Assembly (NCBI GenBank): GCA_021324015.1
Contig: JAJPJX010000116.1
Location: 32,751 to 96,750, forward strand
Origin: Solibacteraceae bacterium
GTDB taxonomy: Bacteria > Acidobacteriota > Terriglobia > Bryobacterales > Bryobacteraceae
Direction: 5' to 3'
DNA: 64,000 nucleotides
Part shown: piece after piece, positions 18,838 to 26,627 of the stretch
How positions within the stretch are numbered: the stretch's first letter is position 1
How the letters are laid out: the number at the start of each line of letters is the position of its first letter
Program-made: the position numbers and the translations under genes
Notes under the pieces: generated by a model
The model's input: only the letters and a program-made list of their open reading frames with translations
What the model was told of the DNA's origin: nothing
The model's database searches: none

Positions 18838-20421
18838 CTAATCCGCTCCCGCCGTCGCCTGGCCCACCCCGGAGGCCATTTCCTGCGCCTCGGCCTCCCC
18901 CAGAGGCAGTTCCCCAGCCCGCATCATTTCCAGCACCGCGCGGATATCCCCGTCCTGCCGCCGGTCGAAATCGTTGAAGCGCACCCGCTGCCGCACCGTG
19001 TCGCGCATCCGCAGGGCGCGCCGGTGGCAGCCCTCCCCGCGGCGCAGGTCCACCGCCTGGCACAGGGCCAGCGTGTAGATGGCGGCCACCGTCTCGGTGA
19101 GTTCGATCACCCGCAGGCAATCCCGCGCCCCGATGGTGCCCATGCTCACCTTGTCCTGGTTGTGGCACTCCGTGCTGCGGCTGAACACGCTCGCGGGCAC
19201 GGTCAGCTTCAGCGCCTCCGCCGTGAGGGCGGAAGCCGCAATCTGCATGGCTTTAAATCCGTGATGTGCCGTGCGGTCCGCGCCTCGGCGGCCTACCAGG
19301 TTCTCCGGCAGCCCTTCGCTGGTGGCCGGCGCGCATAGCAGGGCCATCTGGCGGTCCAGTAGGTCCGCCACATTCGCCACCGCGGCCTTCAGCGAATCCG
19401 CCACGAAGCCCACATGCCCGCCGTAAAAATTCCCGCCGGAAAGCACATCGCCGCTCTCCGGATCGATGAGCGGGTTGTCGTTCACGCCGTTCACTTCCGT
19501 TTCCGTCCACAGGCGCATCCACTCCATCCCGTCCACCAGCACACCGATCACGTGGGGCGCGCAGCGGATCGAGTAGCGGTCCTGAATCCTCCCGTTCCGC
19601 CGCGGGCCGGGCTCGTATTCCAGGTCCTCCCGGATCCACCGCGCCGCCTCCTGCTGGCCGGGGTGCGGCTTGGCCGCGAAGATCCGCGCGTCGAAGTGCG
19701 CCGGGTTGCCCCGCATCACGTCGCTCGCCATGGCCGTCAGCGCCGCCGCCAGGCGGGCCAACCGCGCCGCACGCTCCAGCGCCAGGCACACCAGCGCCGC
19801 CATCACGCATGTCCCGTTCATGATGGCCAGGCTTTCCTTCGGCTGCAGCTCCAGCGGCTCCAGGCCCGCCTGCTGGAGGGCCGCAGCCGCGCTCATCACC
19901 CGCCCCCGGTAGCACACCTCGCGCTCGCCGATGAGCGCCGCCGCCACGTAGGAAAGCGGCGTCAGGTCGCCACTGGCTCCCACCGATCCCTCGCTGGGAA
20001 TCACCGGAAGAATGCGCCGGTTCACCAGGGCGCAGAGCCTCTCCAGCACCGCGGGGCGCACCGCCGACCAGCCGCGCGCCAGACTCGCCAGCCGTACCGC
20101 CATCACCGCCGCGGAGACTTCTTCGCTGAATGTCTCTCCTGTGCCGCACCCGTGGAACCGCACCAGGTTTACCGCCATCGCCGGGCTCAGTGCGGCCGGC
20201 ACGTCGCTCAGGCAGGATTCGCCAAAGCCCGTGGTCACGCCGTAAATCCGCTCGCCCGCAGCCAGCCACTCCTGGAGCCGGCGCGCGCTGCGTTCGATCC
20301 TGTCCCGGACCTCCGGCCGCGGGTCCACCTGGACCTCCACGTCCCCCCGGGCCGCGGCGGCGATGTCCGCGCACGTGACATGCGATTCTCCCAACAATAG
20401 GACCGGTTTTTCGTGGCGCAT
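18838..20421 (-). CDS. MIO-dependent aromatic amino acid ammonia-lyase / aminomutase (HAL/PAL/TAL family)
   Basis: A 527-residue protein close to the usual HutH length. The MIO-forming Ala-Ser-Gly is in GSVGASGDLTPLS at about residue 150, the catalytic Tyr loop is YGVTTGFGE, and SMGT lies in the C-terminal half as in the family. The selectivity position reads NLVRFHGCGTG, which does not match the plain His-lyase, Tyr-lyase or Phe-lyase patterns I can recall, so the substrate is open. The position directly upstream of the acid ligase-ACP argues for supplying an aryl acrylic acid starter rather than for histidine degradation. An aminomutase making a beta-amino acid starter is the main alternative. 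The start ATG lies 12 bases after the thioesterase stop. Confidence 0.93.
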   Translation of the reverse strand: MRHEKPVLLLGESHVTCADIAAAARGDVEVQVDPRPEVRDRIERSARRLQEWLAAGERIYGVTTGFGESCLSDVPAALSPAMAVNLVRFHGCGTGETFSEEVSAAVMAVRLASLARGWSAVRPAVLERLCALVNRRILPVIPSEGSVGASGDLTPLSYVAAALIGEREVCYRGRVMSAAAALQQAGLEPLELQPKESLAIMNGTCVMAALVCLALERAARLARLAAALTAMASDVMRGNPAHFDARIFAAKPHPGQQEAARWIREDLEYEPGPRRNGRIQDRYSIRCAPHVIGVLVDGMEWMRLWTETEVNGVNDNPLIDPESGDVLSGGNFYGGHVGFVADSLKAAVANVADLLDRQMALLCAPATSEGLPENLVGRRGADRTAHHGFKAMQIAASALTAEALKLTVPASVFSRSTECHNQDKVSMGTIGARDCLRVIELTETVAAIYTLALCQAVDLRRGEGCHRRALRMRDTVRQRVRFNDFDRRQDGDIRAVLEMMRAGELPLGEAEAQEMASGVGQATAGAD

Positions 20422-20433
20422 GGGGAAAATTTC

Positions 20434-21225
20434 CTACTGCCGTCCGCCGGCAAGTTCGGCGAAATCGAGCCTCTCTGGATGCAGTTCCTGGGCTACCAGG
20501 CGGCCAAATTCCGCGCCCATACGGTCCACGAAAAAGTGCCCGCCGGGCAGCATCTGCAGGCGAAAATCTGTGCGAGTGTGCCGTCGCCAAGCCTCCAGGT
20601 CCCCGCGGCTGATGCCGGAATCCTGCTCACCCCCGAAGGCCGAAATCGCGCAGTCCAGCGGTTCCTCTTCCTGGAAACGGTAGGAGTGGCAGAGCTCGAA
20701 ATCGGCGCGCAGCGCCGGAAGCATCAGGTCCAAGAGCTCCGGATCAGTGAAAAATTGATCGGGCGTGCCTTCCAGGTCCCGCAGCTCTCTCAAAAACTCC
20801 GCCCGCGGCAGATCGTGAATCGCGGATTTCTGGTTCGGCAGGTGCGGAGCGCGTCGCCCGGAAACCAGCAGGCGTTCCGGCAGGCGCCCTCCCCTGCGGC
20901 GCAGCGCTCGGGCCACTTCGAAGGCCACCAGCGCGCCCATGCTGTGGCCGAACAGCGCATAGGGCCGCTCTGTGAACGGAGCCAGTGCCTCGGCCAGCGC
21001 CTCCGCGAGCGGGCCTATCCGCCGGTAGGCAGCCTCCCGGATCCGCCCGGCCCGTCCCGGCAGGTGCGCCGCCGCGGCGTGCACGCCGGGCATCGCTGCC
21101 GGTGTCCACTGCCGGTAGGTGCCGGCGTTTCCGCCCGCGTACGGAAAGCAGAACAGAAAAATCGCGGAAGGCGGGGCGCCCTGCAATCCTGGAAACCAAG
21201 GCTCGCCGAAAGCGCGATGTAGCAT
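20434..21225 (-). CDS. Type II thioesterase of the biosynthetic cluster
   Basis: A 263-residue alpha/beta hydrolase of the GrsT/SrfA-TE type. FCFPYAGGNAGTY near the N-terminus and the nucleophile elbow GHSMGA are diagnostic, and GGHFF near the C-terminus provides the catalytic His. Stand-alone enzymes of this kind remove wrongly primed or stalled acyl groups from carrier domains. It is the first gene of the operon; the ATG follows GAGG about ten bases upstream. It could also serve as the release enzyme if none occurs in the unseen part of the cluster. Confidence 0.93.
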   Translation of the reverse strand: MLHRAFGEPWFPGLQGAPPSAIFLFCFPYAGGNAGTYRQWTPAAMPGVHAAAAHLPGRAGRIREAAYRRIGPLAEALAEALAPFTERPYALFGHSMGALVAFEVARALRRRGGRLPERLLVSGRRAPHLPNQKSAIHDLPRAEFLRELRDLEGTPDQFFTDPELLDLMLPALRADFELCHSYRFQEEEPLDCAISAFGGEQDSGISRGDLEAWRRHTRTDFRLQMLPGGHFFVDRMGAEFGRLVAQELHPERLDFAELAGGRQ

Positions 21226-21329
21226 CCGGTATTTCCCTCGAGTCGCTGATCGGCCACGTCCACAAACCTACCGCTGCAGCCTGGAACCTTGGTGGTTGGC
21301 GGCGCAATTTCCTGTGGCGGTCTGCGTCA

Positions 21330-21359
21330 ATTATGAATCGCGTATCCGGAAAACATCAA
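21330..21359 (-). promoter_or_regulatory. Candidate sigma70-type promoter of the PKS-NRPS operon
   Basis: On the minus strand TTGATG (21359-21354) and CATAAT (21335-21330) are separated by 18 bases. Transcription would begin near 21323, leaving a leader of about 98 bases before the thioesterase ATG. This 226-base gap between the propeller gene and the cluster is the most AT-rich nearby stretch. Prediction by eye only. Confidence 0.45.
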
Positions 21360-21370
21360 GTGTTTTTTCC
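21348..21370. promoter_or_regulatory. Inverted repeat overlapping the -35 box, possible operator
   Basis: GGAAAACA and TGTTTTTTCC face each other around a TCAAG spacer. The inner six bases on each side (AAAACA / TGTTTT) pair perfectly, with a two-base slip further out. It covers the candidate -35 box, a typical place for a repressor or activator site. No regulator gene lies in the visible part of the cluster. Confidence 0.35.
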
Positions 21371-21451
21371 GAAATGGCCCGCTTATTCGGATGTGTTGGC
21401 ACAACCCTTTGCCGCCTGCAACCATTCCGAAACACAAGCGCCGGCTGCACC

Positions 21452-23617
21452 CTACTTCACGTTCAACACCAGTCCGCCCTGGCTGATCATCGCGGAATTG
21501 TCGGGGTTTGACGAATTCACCGGACCCATGACCAGCCTCACGCCGACCTGCGGGGGAAACTTGAAATTCAGAAGATTTGGATTCTTGTCCGCCAGCGTGG
21601 CCGGATCGGGAACATAAACGCCGAGCTGATATACATTGCCCGGAAATCCGGCGACCGGCCCGCTGACCGCCGCGATCCCGTTCGCGTAGAAGCCGTCCAC
21701 AAAGACCGAGGGCGCGAGCGCTGTCACGGCGTACCCGTGATCCCGCGTGTACTGGCCCACGCCGGCCGCGAAGATGGTGATCGCCGAGCCGGGCGCGGCC
21801 GGATGCTCCGGGGAATTCAGCGTCCCGTCGCTGTTCAGGATGTAGCCTTGTCCGTAGCCTGTGCCGTCGGTCGAGTAAATGCCGGGCGACGTGGCCGCGG
21901 CGGGAACAAAAACCGGATTGGAAAGCTGCCCGCCGGACGCCACCTGGATGACATACGAGCCGGAGGTCTTGGCATCCTCCGGCATCTCCGCCACCAGGCT
22001 GCCGGAGGTTCCCGTGACTCCCGCCAGCGGCGCGCCGTCCACCAGCAGTTGCGCGTCCGGCCTAAAGCCGGACCCCGCCGCCATCACGGGCTCTCCTGGC
22101 GCAAGAGGCGCGGCCATCCGGCTCGCGAAATGCAGTACGGAATCCAGCCGCACCGGAGGCGCCGGCGGCAAGGCGATCTTGTTGGCCGCCACCAGGCCTC
22201 CCGTGACGAACGCTTGCCCGGGATCGCCCCCGATGAACAGGGAGCCGGCGCCCAGCGTCGCACCCGCCAGCAGCACGTTTCCCTTGCCGTCCGGTACCGC
22301 TGCGCGCGCGTCGAACGGCCGCTCATCCCCTAGGTACGTGGAGAAAAGAAGCTGCGTGAGATCCGCGCTCAGCCCCGCAACGAATCCCGAGCGGGCCGAA
22401 AACGAAGTTTGAAACGGAGCGCGCGTGGGAAAGGCCCGCGAATCGGTTTGGCCGCTCACCAGCACGTAGCCGGCGGGATCGATGTGGATGCTCTCTCCGG
22501 CATCGCCAAGTTCCCCGCCCAGTAGCGTCGCGGCCAGGATCTTCGAGAGGCCGGCGTCCCACTTGATCACGAACGCGTCTCCCAGTCCACCGGGAGGCAT
22601 CTGCAGAGGCAGGACGGGTGCGGGCGGTTGCGGCGCTGATTGAAATGCGCCCGGCGTGGCTGGAAAGATTGATTTCGGAGACCCCGTGTTGTAGCTCAAT
22701 TGCGCCGTTCCGGTGGCGTACACGTTCCCATCGGAATCCATGGCCAGCGCGGAGATCGCGATGCCGGGTTGCGCCGCGGATGTTAGCAGCGCCGAACCGT
22801 CCGCGCTCATCTCGACGACATTGCCCTGCCCGCCGAACCAGGCTCTCCCCTGCGAGTCCACCAGCAATGCCTGCGCCGCCTGCACGAGGTTCTTGCTGCC
22901 GTCCATCGGAACATAGGTCGAGTAGACGAGCCCGCTTCCTTGCGCGTTGAACTCGGAGACAAACGCCGACGTCGGACCGGGAATGCAGCCAATGAACCCG
23001 GTGCAGATCTCCGACTGCTGGAACTGCGGCTGGTAGGCGCCCGGCGTTGTGGGCAAGCTCCCGGCGCTGGTGCCGCCGGCGTATACGTTGCCCGCTGCAT
23101 CCACGGCGATACTCTCTACCGAACTGCGGAAATCCGTGAAATACGTCGACCAGCCCAGCGACCCGTCCGGGTTCAGCTTCAACAGAAAGCTCGCCGCGGC
23201 ACCGGGAGGCCCTGGTTTCGTTTTCAGGTACGCCACCGGCGTAACCGGAAGATCGGCCGACATCGTCGCCCCGGCGACGTACACGCTGCCGTCCTGTCCC
23301 ACAGCCATGGCCGACGCGGTGTCGTCCCCGCTGCCTCCGAAACGGGTTGCGTACACAACGTTGCCGTCCGCATCCAGCTTCACCGCGAACACGTCGCTGC
23401 CGGGCGAAGCCGCTGCGGAAACGTGCACGGCCGAAGGAAAGTCGATCGACGTGGTGTGCCCGGCGATGTAAAGATTTCCGCCCGCATCCACGGCCGCGCC
23501 GATGACCATGCTGGCGCCCGAGCCGCCCAGCGTCTTCACCCACTCCAGCGCGGGCGCCATCCCGGCGGCCCACGCCCCGGCGCAGAAGCAGACAAACGTC
23601 GCCGGCAGCTTTCGCAT
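21452..23617 (-). CDS. Secreted SBBP-type beta-propeller protein with Solibacter-type C-terminal domain
   Basis: A 721-residue protein with an N-terminal signal peptide (hydrophobic stretch ending near residue 25). Residues about 30-500 hold repeated blocks of the form VDAAGNVY.G / DADGNVVYAT.FGGSGDD, typical of SBBP seven-bladed beta-propeller repeats. The last 200 residues (from about 515, including FAAGVGQYTRDHG and VYQLGVYVPD) resemble the TIGR03437 domain known mainly from Candidatus Solibacter. The role is unknown, probably cell surface or extracellular. Its ATG overlaps the dehydratase stop as TGATG, with GGAGG six bases upstream, so the two are translationally coupled although no functional link is evident. 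Confidence 0.85.
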   Translation of the reverse strand: MRKLPATFVCFCAGAWAAGMAPALEWVKTLGGSGASMVIGAAVDAGGNLYIAGHTTSIDFPSAVHVSAAASPGSDVFAVKLDADGNVVYATRFGGSGDDTASAMAVGQDGSVYVAGATMSADLPVTPVAYLKTKPGPPGAAASFLLKLNPDGSLGWSTYFTDFRSSVESIAVDAAGNVYAGGTSAGSLPTTPGAYQPQFQQSEICTGFIGCIPGPTSAFVSEFNAQGSGLVYSTYVPMDGSKNLVQAAQALLVDSQGRAWFGGQGNVVEMSADGSALLTSAAQPGIAISALAMDSDGNVYATGTAQLSYNTGSPKSIFPATPGAFQSAPQPPAPVLPLQMPPGGLGDAFVIKWDAGLSKILAATLLGGELGDAGESIHIDPAGYVLVSGQTDSRAFPTRAPFQTSFSARSGFVAGLSADLTQLLFSTYLGDERPFDARAAVPDGKGNVLLAGATLGAGSLFIGGDPGQAFVTGGLVAANKIALPPAPPVRLDSVLHFASRMAAPLAPGEPVMAAGSGFRPDAQLLVDGAPLAGVTGTSGSLVAEMPEDAKTSGSYVIQVASGGQLSNPVFVPAAATSPGIYSTDGTGYGQGYILNSDGTLNSPEHPAAPGSAITIFAAGVGQYTRDHGYAVTALAPSVFVDGFYANGIAAVSGPVAGFPGNVYQLGVYVPDPATLADKNPNLLNFKFPPQVGVRLVMGPVNSSNPDNSAMISQGGLVLNVK

Positions 23618-25347
23618 CACAGTCCTCCATGATGAGCGCCGGCTTGTGGCAGCCGCGCTCGCAAAAAATCGAAGTCGCAACCCAGGTTCGCCTGGGTGAC
23701 GTGCTCCAGAAACAGCCGCCCGTATCCCCGCTCGTACTTCGGCGGCGCTGGCTGGAATTCCGCGAGCCGCCGCTCGATTTCTCCGTCCGGAAGCCGCAGC
23801 TCGATCCCCCTTCCAGCCGCGTCCAGTTCGATGGGATCGCCCGTGCGCACGATCGCCAGCGGCCCGCCCACCGCCGCCTCCGGCGCCACGTGCAGCACCA
23901 CCGTCCCGAAACTCGTGCCGCTCATGCGCGCATCGCTGATCCGCACCATGTCGTTGACGTTTTGCTTCAGCAGCGCCCTGGGCATGGGAATGTGCCCCCA
24001 CTCCGGAAAACCTGGCGCTCCCTTCGGCCCGCAGTTCTTCATCACCAGCACCGTGTCGCGCGTCACCGGCAGATCCTCGCTGTCGATCTGCGCCCGCATC
24101 TGTTCATAGTTCTCAAACACGTACGCCGCGCCGGTGTGTTGCAGTAATTCCGGTGAAGCCGCGGTCTGCTTGATTACCGCCCCGTCCGGCGCCAGGTTAC
24201 CGTACAGGATGACCGTCCCGCCCTCCCGGTAGAGCGGTTCGCCCGCTGTCCGGATCACCTCCCGGCGGTGGCACTCGGCCGTCTCCACGTTCTCCCGGAC
24301 GGTCTTCCCCGTCACCGTCAAGGCATCGCCGTGCAACAGCGGTAAAATCTCCCGCATCACCGCGGGCAGCCCGCCGGCATAAAAGAAGTCCTCCATCAGG
24401 TACTCGCCGGACGGCTTCACGTTCGCGATATACGGCGTACGCCGCGAAATCCGGTCGAAATCGTCCAGCGTCAGATCGATCCCCAGCCGCCCGGCGATCG
24501 CCAGCAGGTGCACCACCGCGTTGGTCGATCCGCCGATCGCCATGTCCACCGTGATGGCGTTCTCCAGCGCGTCCCGCGTCAGAATGCGCGAGGGCCGCAC
24601 GTCCTCCCAGACCAGGTCCACGATCCGCCGCCCGCTCATCTCCGCCATGGCCAGGCGGCGCGAGTCCGGCGCCGGCACGTTGGCGCAGCCCGTCAGCGTC
24701 ATGCCCATGGCTTCCGCCAGGCTGGTCATGGTCGAGGCCGTCCCCATCACCGTGCAGTGCCCCGCGCTGCGCGAAATGCCGCCCTCGATTTCGCACCACT
24801 CCTCCTCGCTCAGCCGCCCCGTGCGGAACAGGTCGAACAGCTTGCGCCCGTCGGTCCCCGAGCCCAGCTTGCGATCCTTCCACTGCCCGCTCAGCATCGG
24901 CCCGCCCGGCACCATGATCGCCGGGATGTCCGCGCTCGCCGCTCCCATCAACTGCGCCGGCGTAGTCTTGTCGCAGCCGCACAGCAACACCACTCCGTCC
25001 AGCGGATTCGCCCGGATGGATTCCTCCACGTCCATGGCCATCAGGTTCCGGTAGAGCATCGTGGTGGGGCGCATGAACACCTCGCCCAGCGAAATCGTCG
25101 GAAATTCCAGCGGGAATCCGCCCGCTGCCCACACTCCCCGCTTCACCGCCTCCGCCACCGTGCGCAGGTGCGCGTTACAGTTGTTTAACTCGCTCCACGA
25201 GTTGCAAATGCCGATCACCGGCCGGTTCTGAAACACCTCCGCGGTGAAGCCTTCCGCCCGCATCCACGCCCGCCGCGTGAAACTCTCGTAATTCGGTTGG
25301 GCCCACCATTCCTGGCTGCGCAATGCTTTCCTGCTGCTTTCTGCCAT
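23617..25347 (-). CDS. IlvD/Edd-family sugar-acid dehydratase (arabonate/xylonate/galactonate type)
   Basis: About 576 residues, the usual length for pentonate/hexonate dehydratases of the IlvD/Edd family, which eliminate water from aldonic acids to give 2-keto-3-deoxy acids. Iron-sulfur cysteines are visible in GICNSWSE, LLCGCDKTTPAQ and SAGHCTVMGT; GGSTNAVVHLLAI and SGTSFGTVVLHV are also family features. The opening RSQEWWAQPNYESFTRRAWM resembles sugar-acid dehydratases more than the branched-chain enzyme IlvD. The chosen ATG (25347) is preferred because a candidate -10 box overlaps the alternative ATG at 25356. The FAH protein and aldehyde dehydrogenase at 35132-37419 could take the product further. 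Confidence 0.88.
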   Translation of the reverse strand: MAESSRKALRSQEWWAQPNYESFTRRAWMRAEGFTAEVFQNRPVIGICNSWSELNNCNAHLRTVAEAVKRGVWAAGGFPLEFPTISLGEVFMRPTTMLYRNLMAMDVEESIRANPLDGVVLLCGCDKTTPAQLMGAASADIPAIMVPGGPMLSGQWKDRKLGSGTDGRKLFDLFRTGRLSEEEWCEIEGGISRSAGHCTVMGTASTMTSLAEAMGMTLTGCANVPAPDSRRLAMAEMSGRRIVDLVWEDVRPSRILTRDALENAITVDMAIGGSTNAVVHLLAIAGRLGIDLTLDDFDRISRRTPYIANVKPSGEYLMEDFFYAGGLPAVMREILPLLHGDALTVTGKTVRENVETAECHRREVIRTAGEPLYREGGTVILYGNLAPDGAVIKQTAASPELLQHTGAAYVFENYEQMRAQIDSEDLPVTRDTVLVMKNCGPKGAPGFPEWGHIPMPRALLKQNVNDMVRISDARMSGTSFGTVVLHVAPEAAVGGPLAIVRTGDPIELDAAGRGIELRLPDGEIERRLAEFQPAPPKYERGYGRLFLEHVTQANLGCDFDFLRARLPQAGAHHGGL

Positions 25348-25354
25348 GTCGCCC

Positions 25355-25384
25355 ATTACAACGCGAGTGGTAGGAAAACACCAA
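25355..25384 (-). promoter_or_regulatory. Candidate promoter of the sugar-acid dehydratase gene
   Basis: Minus strand TTGGTG (25384-25379), 18-base spacer, TGTAAT (25360-25355). Transcription would start within a few bases of the ATG at 25347, giving a nearly leaderless message. No good ribosome binding site is visible, which fits. By-eye prediction. Confidence 0.35.
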
Positions 25385-25394
25385 CTTTTGCACA

Positions 25395-25424
25395 TGGAAC
25401 CGAGCCGCGGCCGCAAGGAGCGGT
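25395..25424 (+). repeat. Dispersed intergenic repeat, copy 1
   Basis: The core is ACCGAGCC, a ten-base loop, GGAGCGGT. The arms can pair at six of eight positions with two adjacent G-A mismatches in the middle. Similar copies lie at 32972-32999 and 39933-39961, all in the same orientation and all outside genes. This copy lies 27 bases before the ATG at 25451. Confidence 0.6.
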
Positions 25425-25425
25425 C

Positions 25426-25431
25426 TATAAT
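25426..25431 (+). promoter_or_regulatory. Perfect TATAAT -10 box directly after repeat copy 1
   Basis: TATAAT begins two bases after the repeat, so the -35 position would fall inside the repeat, where no good -35 hexamer is seen. It could drive the membrane protein gene at 25451 with a leader of about 13 bases holding AGAGGGG as ribosome binding site. Confidence 0.35.
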
Positions 25432-25450
25432 TTTGTTTGCAGAGGGGCAC

Positions 25451-26623
25451 ATGGCAGCGACTTCCACACTCACCTCTCCCGTGGCGTCTCCCCCGGCCGC
25501 GCCCCGGACGGTTCCCTGGTATATCTGGTGCGCCGTTCTGGCCGTAACTTCCGCCATGATCGGCGGCCACTGGGATATTTCCTGGCACCGCTCCATCGGA
25601 CGCGATACGTTCTGGACTCCGGCGCACATCGCTATTTACCTGTGCGGCGTTTTGGCGGGTATCTCCTGCGGCTACCTGATCCTCTCCACCACCTTCCGCC
25701 AGGACTCCCCGCTGCGCCCGGCTTCCGTGAGCATCTGGGGCTTCTGCGGACCGCTGGGCGCGTTCGTCGCCGCCTGGGGCGGCATTGCCATGCTCACCTC
25801 CGCCCCCTTTGACGACTGGTGGCACAATGCCTACGGCCTGGACGTCAAAATCGTCAGCCCTCCGCACGTGCTGCTCATCACCGGCATCCTGGCGGTGGAA
25901 GTCGGCGCGCTCATCCTCATCCTGGGCGTCATGAATCGTGCCGAAGGCGCCTTCCGGCGCAAGCTCAACCGTCTGTTCCTGTACATCGGCGGCATGATCC
26001 TGGTCGTGCTCATGATCCTGGTCATGGAGTTCACCACCCGGGCCGCCATGCACAAGGCGTTCTTCTATCGCATCCTGTGCACCGCGGTTCCCGCTGTCCT
26101 GGCCGGCATCGGCGCCGCGTCCCCTCGGCGGTGGGCTTCCACCACCGTTGCCGGCATCTACACCGTGTTCCTGCTCGGCCTGGAATGGATTCTGCCTCTG
26201 TTTCCCGCCGAGCCCAAGCTCGGGCCGGTCTATCAGCACGTCACTCACTTCATCCCGCCCGAGTTCCCGATTTTGCTGATCGTCCCGGCCCTGCTGCTGG
26301 ATCTCGCGCGTCCGGCTCTGTCCGGCTTGAATCGCGAGCTCCAGGCGCTGGCCGCGGGCGCGCTCTTCCTGGCCTCGCTCCTGGCGGTCCAGTGGCCCTT
26401 CGCCGATTTCCTCATGAGCCCGCTCGCGCGCAACCGGATCTTTGGCACCTTGTACCTGGACTACAACGCGAACCCCAACTGGTTCATCGTGCGCAACGTA
26501 TTCATGCCTGCCGATGCGCCCGCACACTTCTGGAAGGAGATGGCGATCGCCCTCGCTGCCGCCGTCCTCACCAGCCGTCTGGGTTTGGCCTGGGGCGGCT
26601 GGATGCAGCGCATTCGCCGCTAG
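25451..26623 (+). CDS. Polytopic membrane protein of unknown function with conserved-looking His residues
   Basis: A 390-residue protein dominated by hydrophobic segments, probably nine or ten membrane helices starting near residue 20. The first loop carries GGHWDISWHRSIGRDTFW followed by TPAHIAIY, a His-rich stretch that could bind metal or heme. I do not recognise the family. The ATG at 25451 follows AGAGGGG; an earlier in-frame start would place coding sequence over the repeat and the TATAAT box. The next gene starts four bases after the stop and encodes a His/Met-rich membrane-anchored protein, so the two probably act together, perhaps in metal handling or respiratory-enzyme maturation (inference). 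Confidence 0.75.
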   Translation: MAATSTLTSPVASPPAAPRTVPWYIWCAVLAVTSAMIGGHWDISWHRSIGRDTFWTPAHIAIYLCGVLAGISCGYLILSTTFRQDSPLRPASVSIWGFCGPLGAFVAAWGGIAMLTSAPFDDWWHNAYGLDVKIVSPPHVLLITGILAVEVGALILILGVMNRAEGAFRRKLNRLFLYIGGMILVVLMILVMEFTTRAAMHKAFFYRILCTAVPAVLAGIGAASPRRWASTTVAGIYTVFLLGLEWILPLFPAEPKLGPVYQHVTHFIPPEFPILLIVPALLLDLARPALSGLNRELQALAAGALFLASLLAVQWPFADFLMSPLARNRIFGTLYLDYNANPNWFIVRNVFMPADAPAHFWKEMAIALAAAVLTSRLGLAWGGWMQRIRR

Positions 26624-26627
26624 CCGC

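Larger units (their letters stand above)
1..21225 (-). other. Hybrid PKS-NRPS biosynthetic gene cluster, 3' part truncated
   Basis: Seven genes run in the same direction with gaps of 1 to 12 bases or 4-base overlaps, so they very probably form one operon read leftwards from about 21323. Gene order equals the expected order of action: editing thioesterase, aromatic amino acid lyase, acid ligase-ACP, PKS module, then three NRPS proteins. No terminal thioesterase, transporter or regulator lies in the window; since the last gene runs off the left edge, these may be beyond it. The boundary at the right is the secreted propeller gene at 21452-23617, which has no evident biosynthetic role. Domain assignments come from motifs read by eye; the product structure is inference. 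Confidence 0.93.

Noticed and set aside
18838..20421. Histidine utilisation gene hutH
   Set aside because: The lyase lies inside the PKS-NRPS operon, no other hut gene is near, and the selectivity segment differs from typical HutH.
23618..24001. Upstream extension of the propeller protein to 24001
   Set aside because: It would overlap the dehydratase gene and precede the clear signal peptide at 23617.
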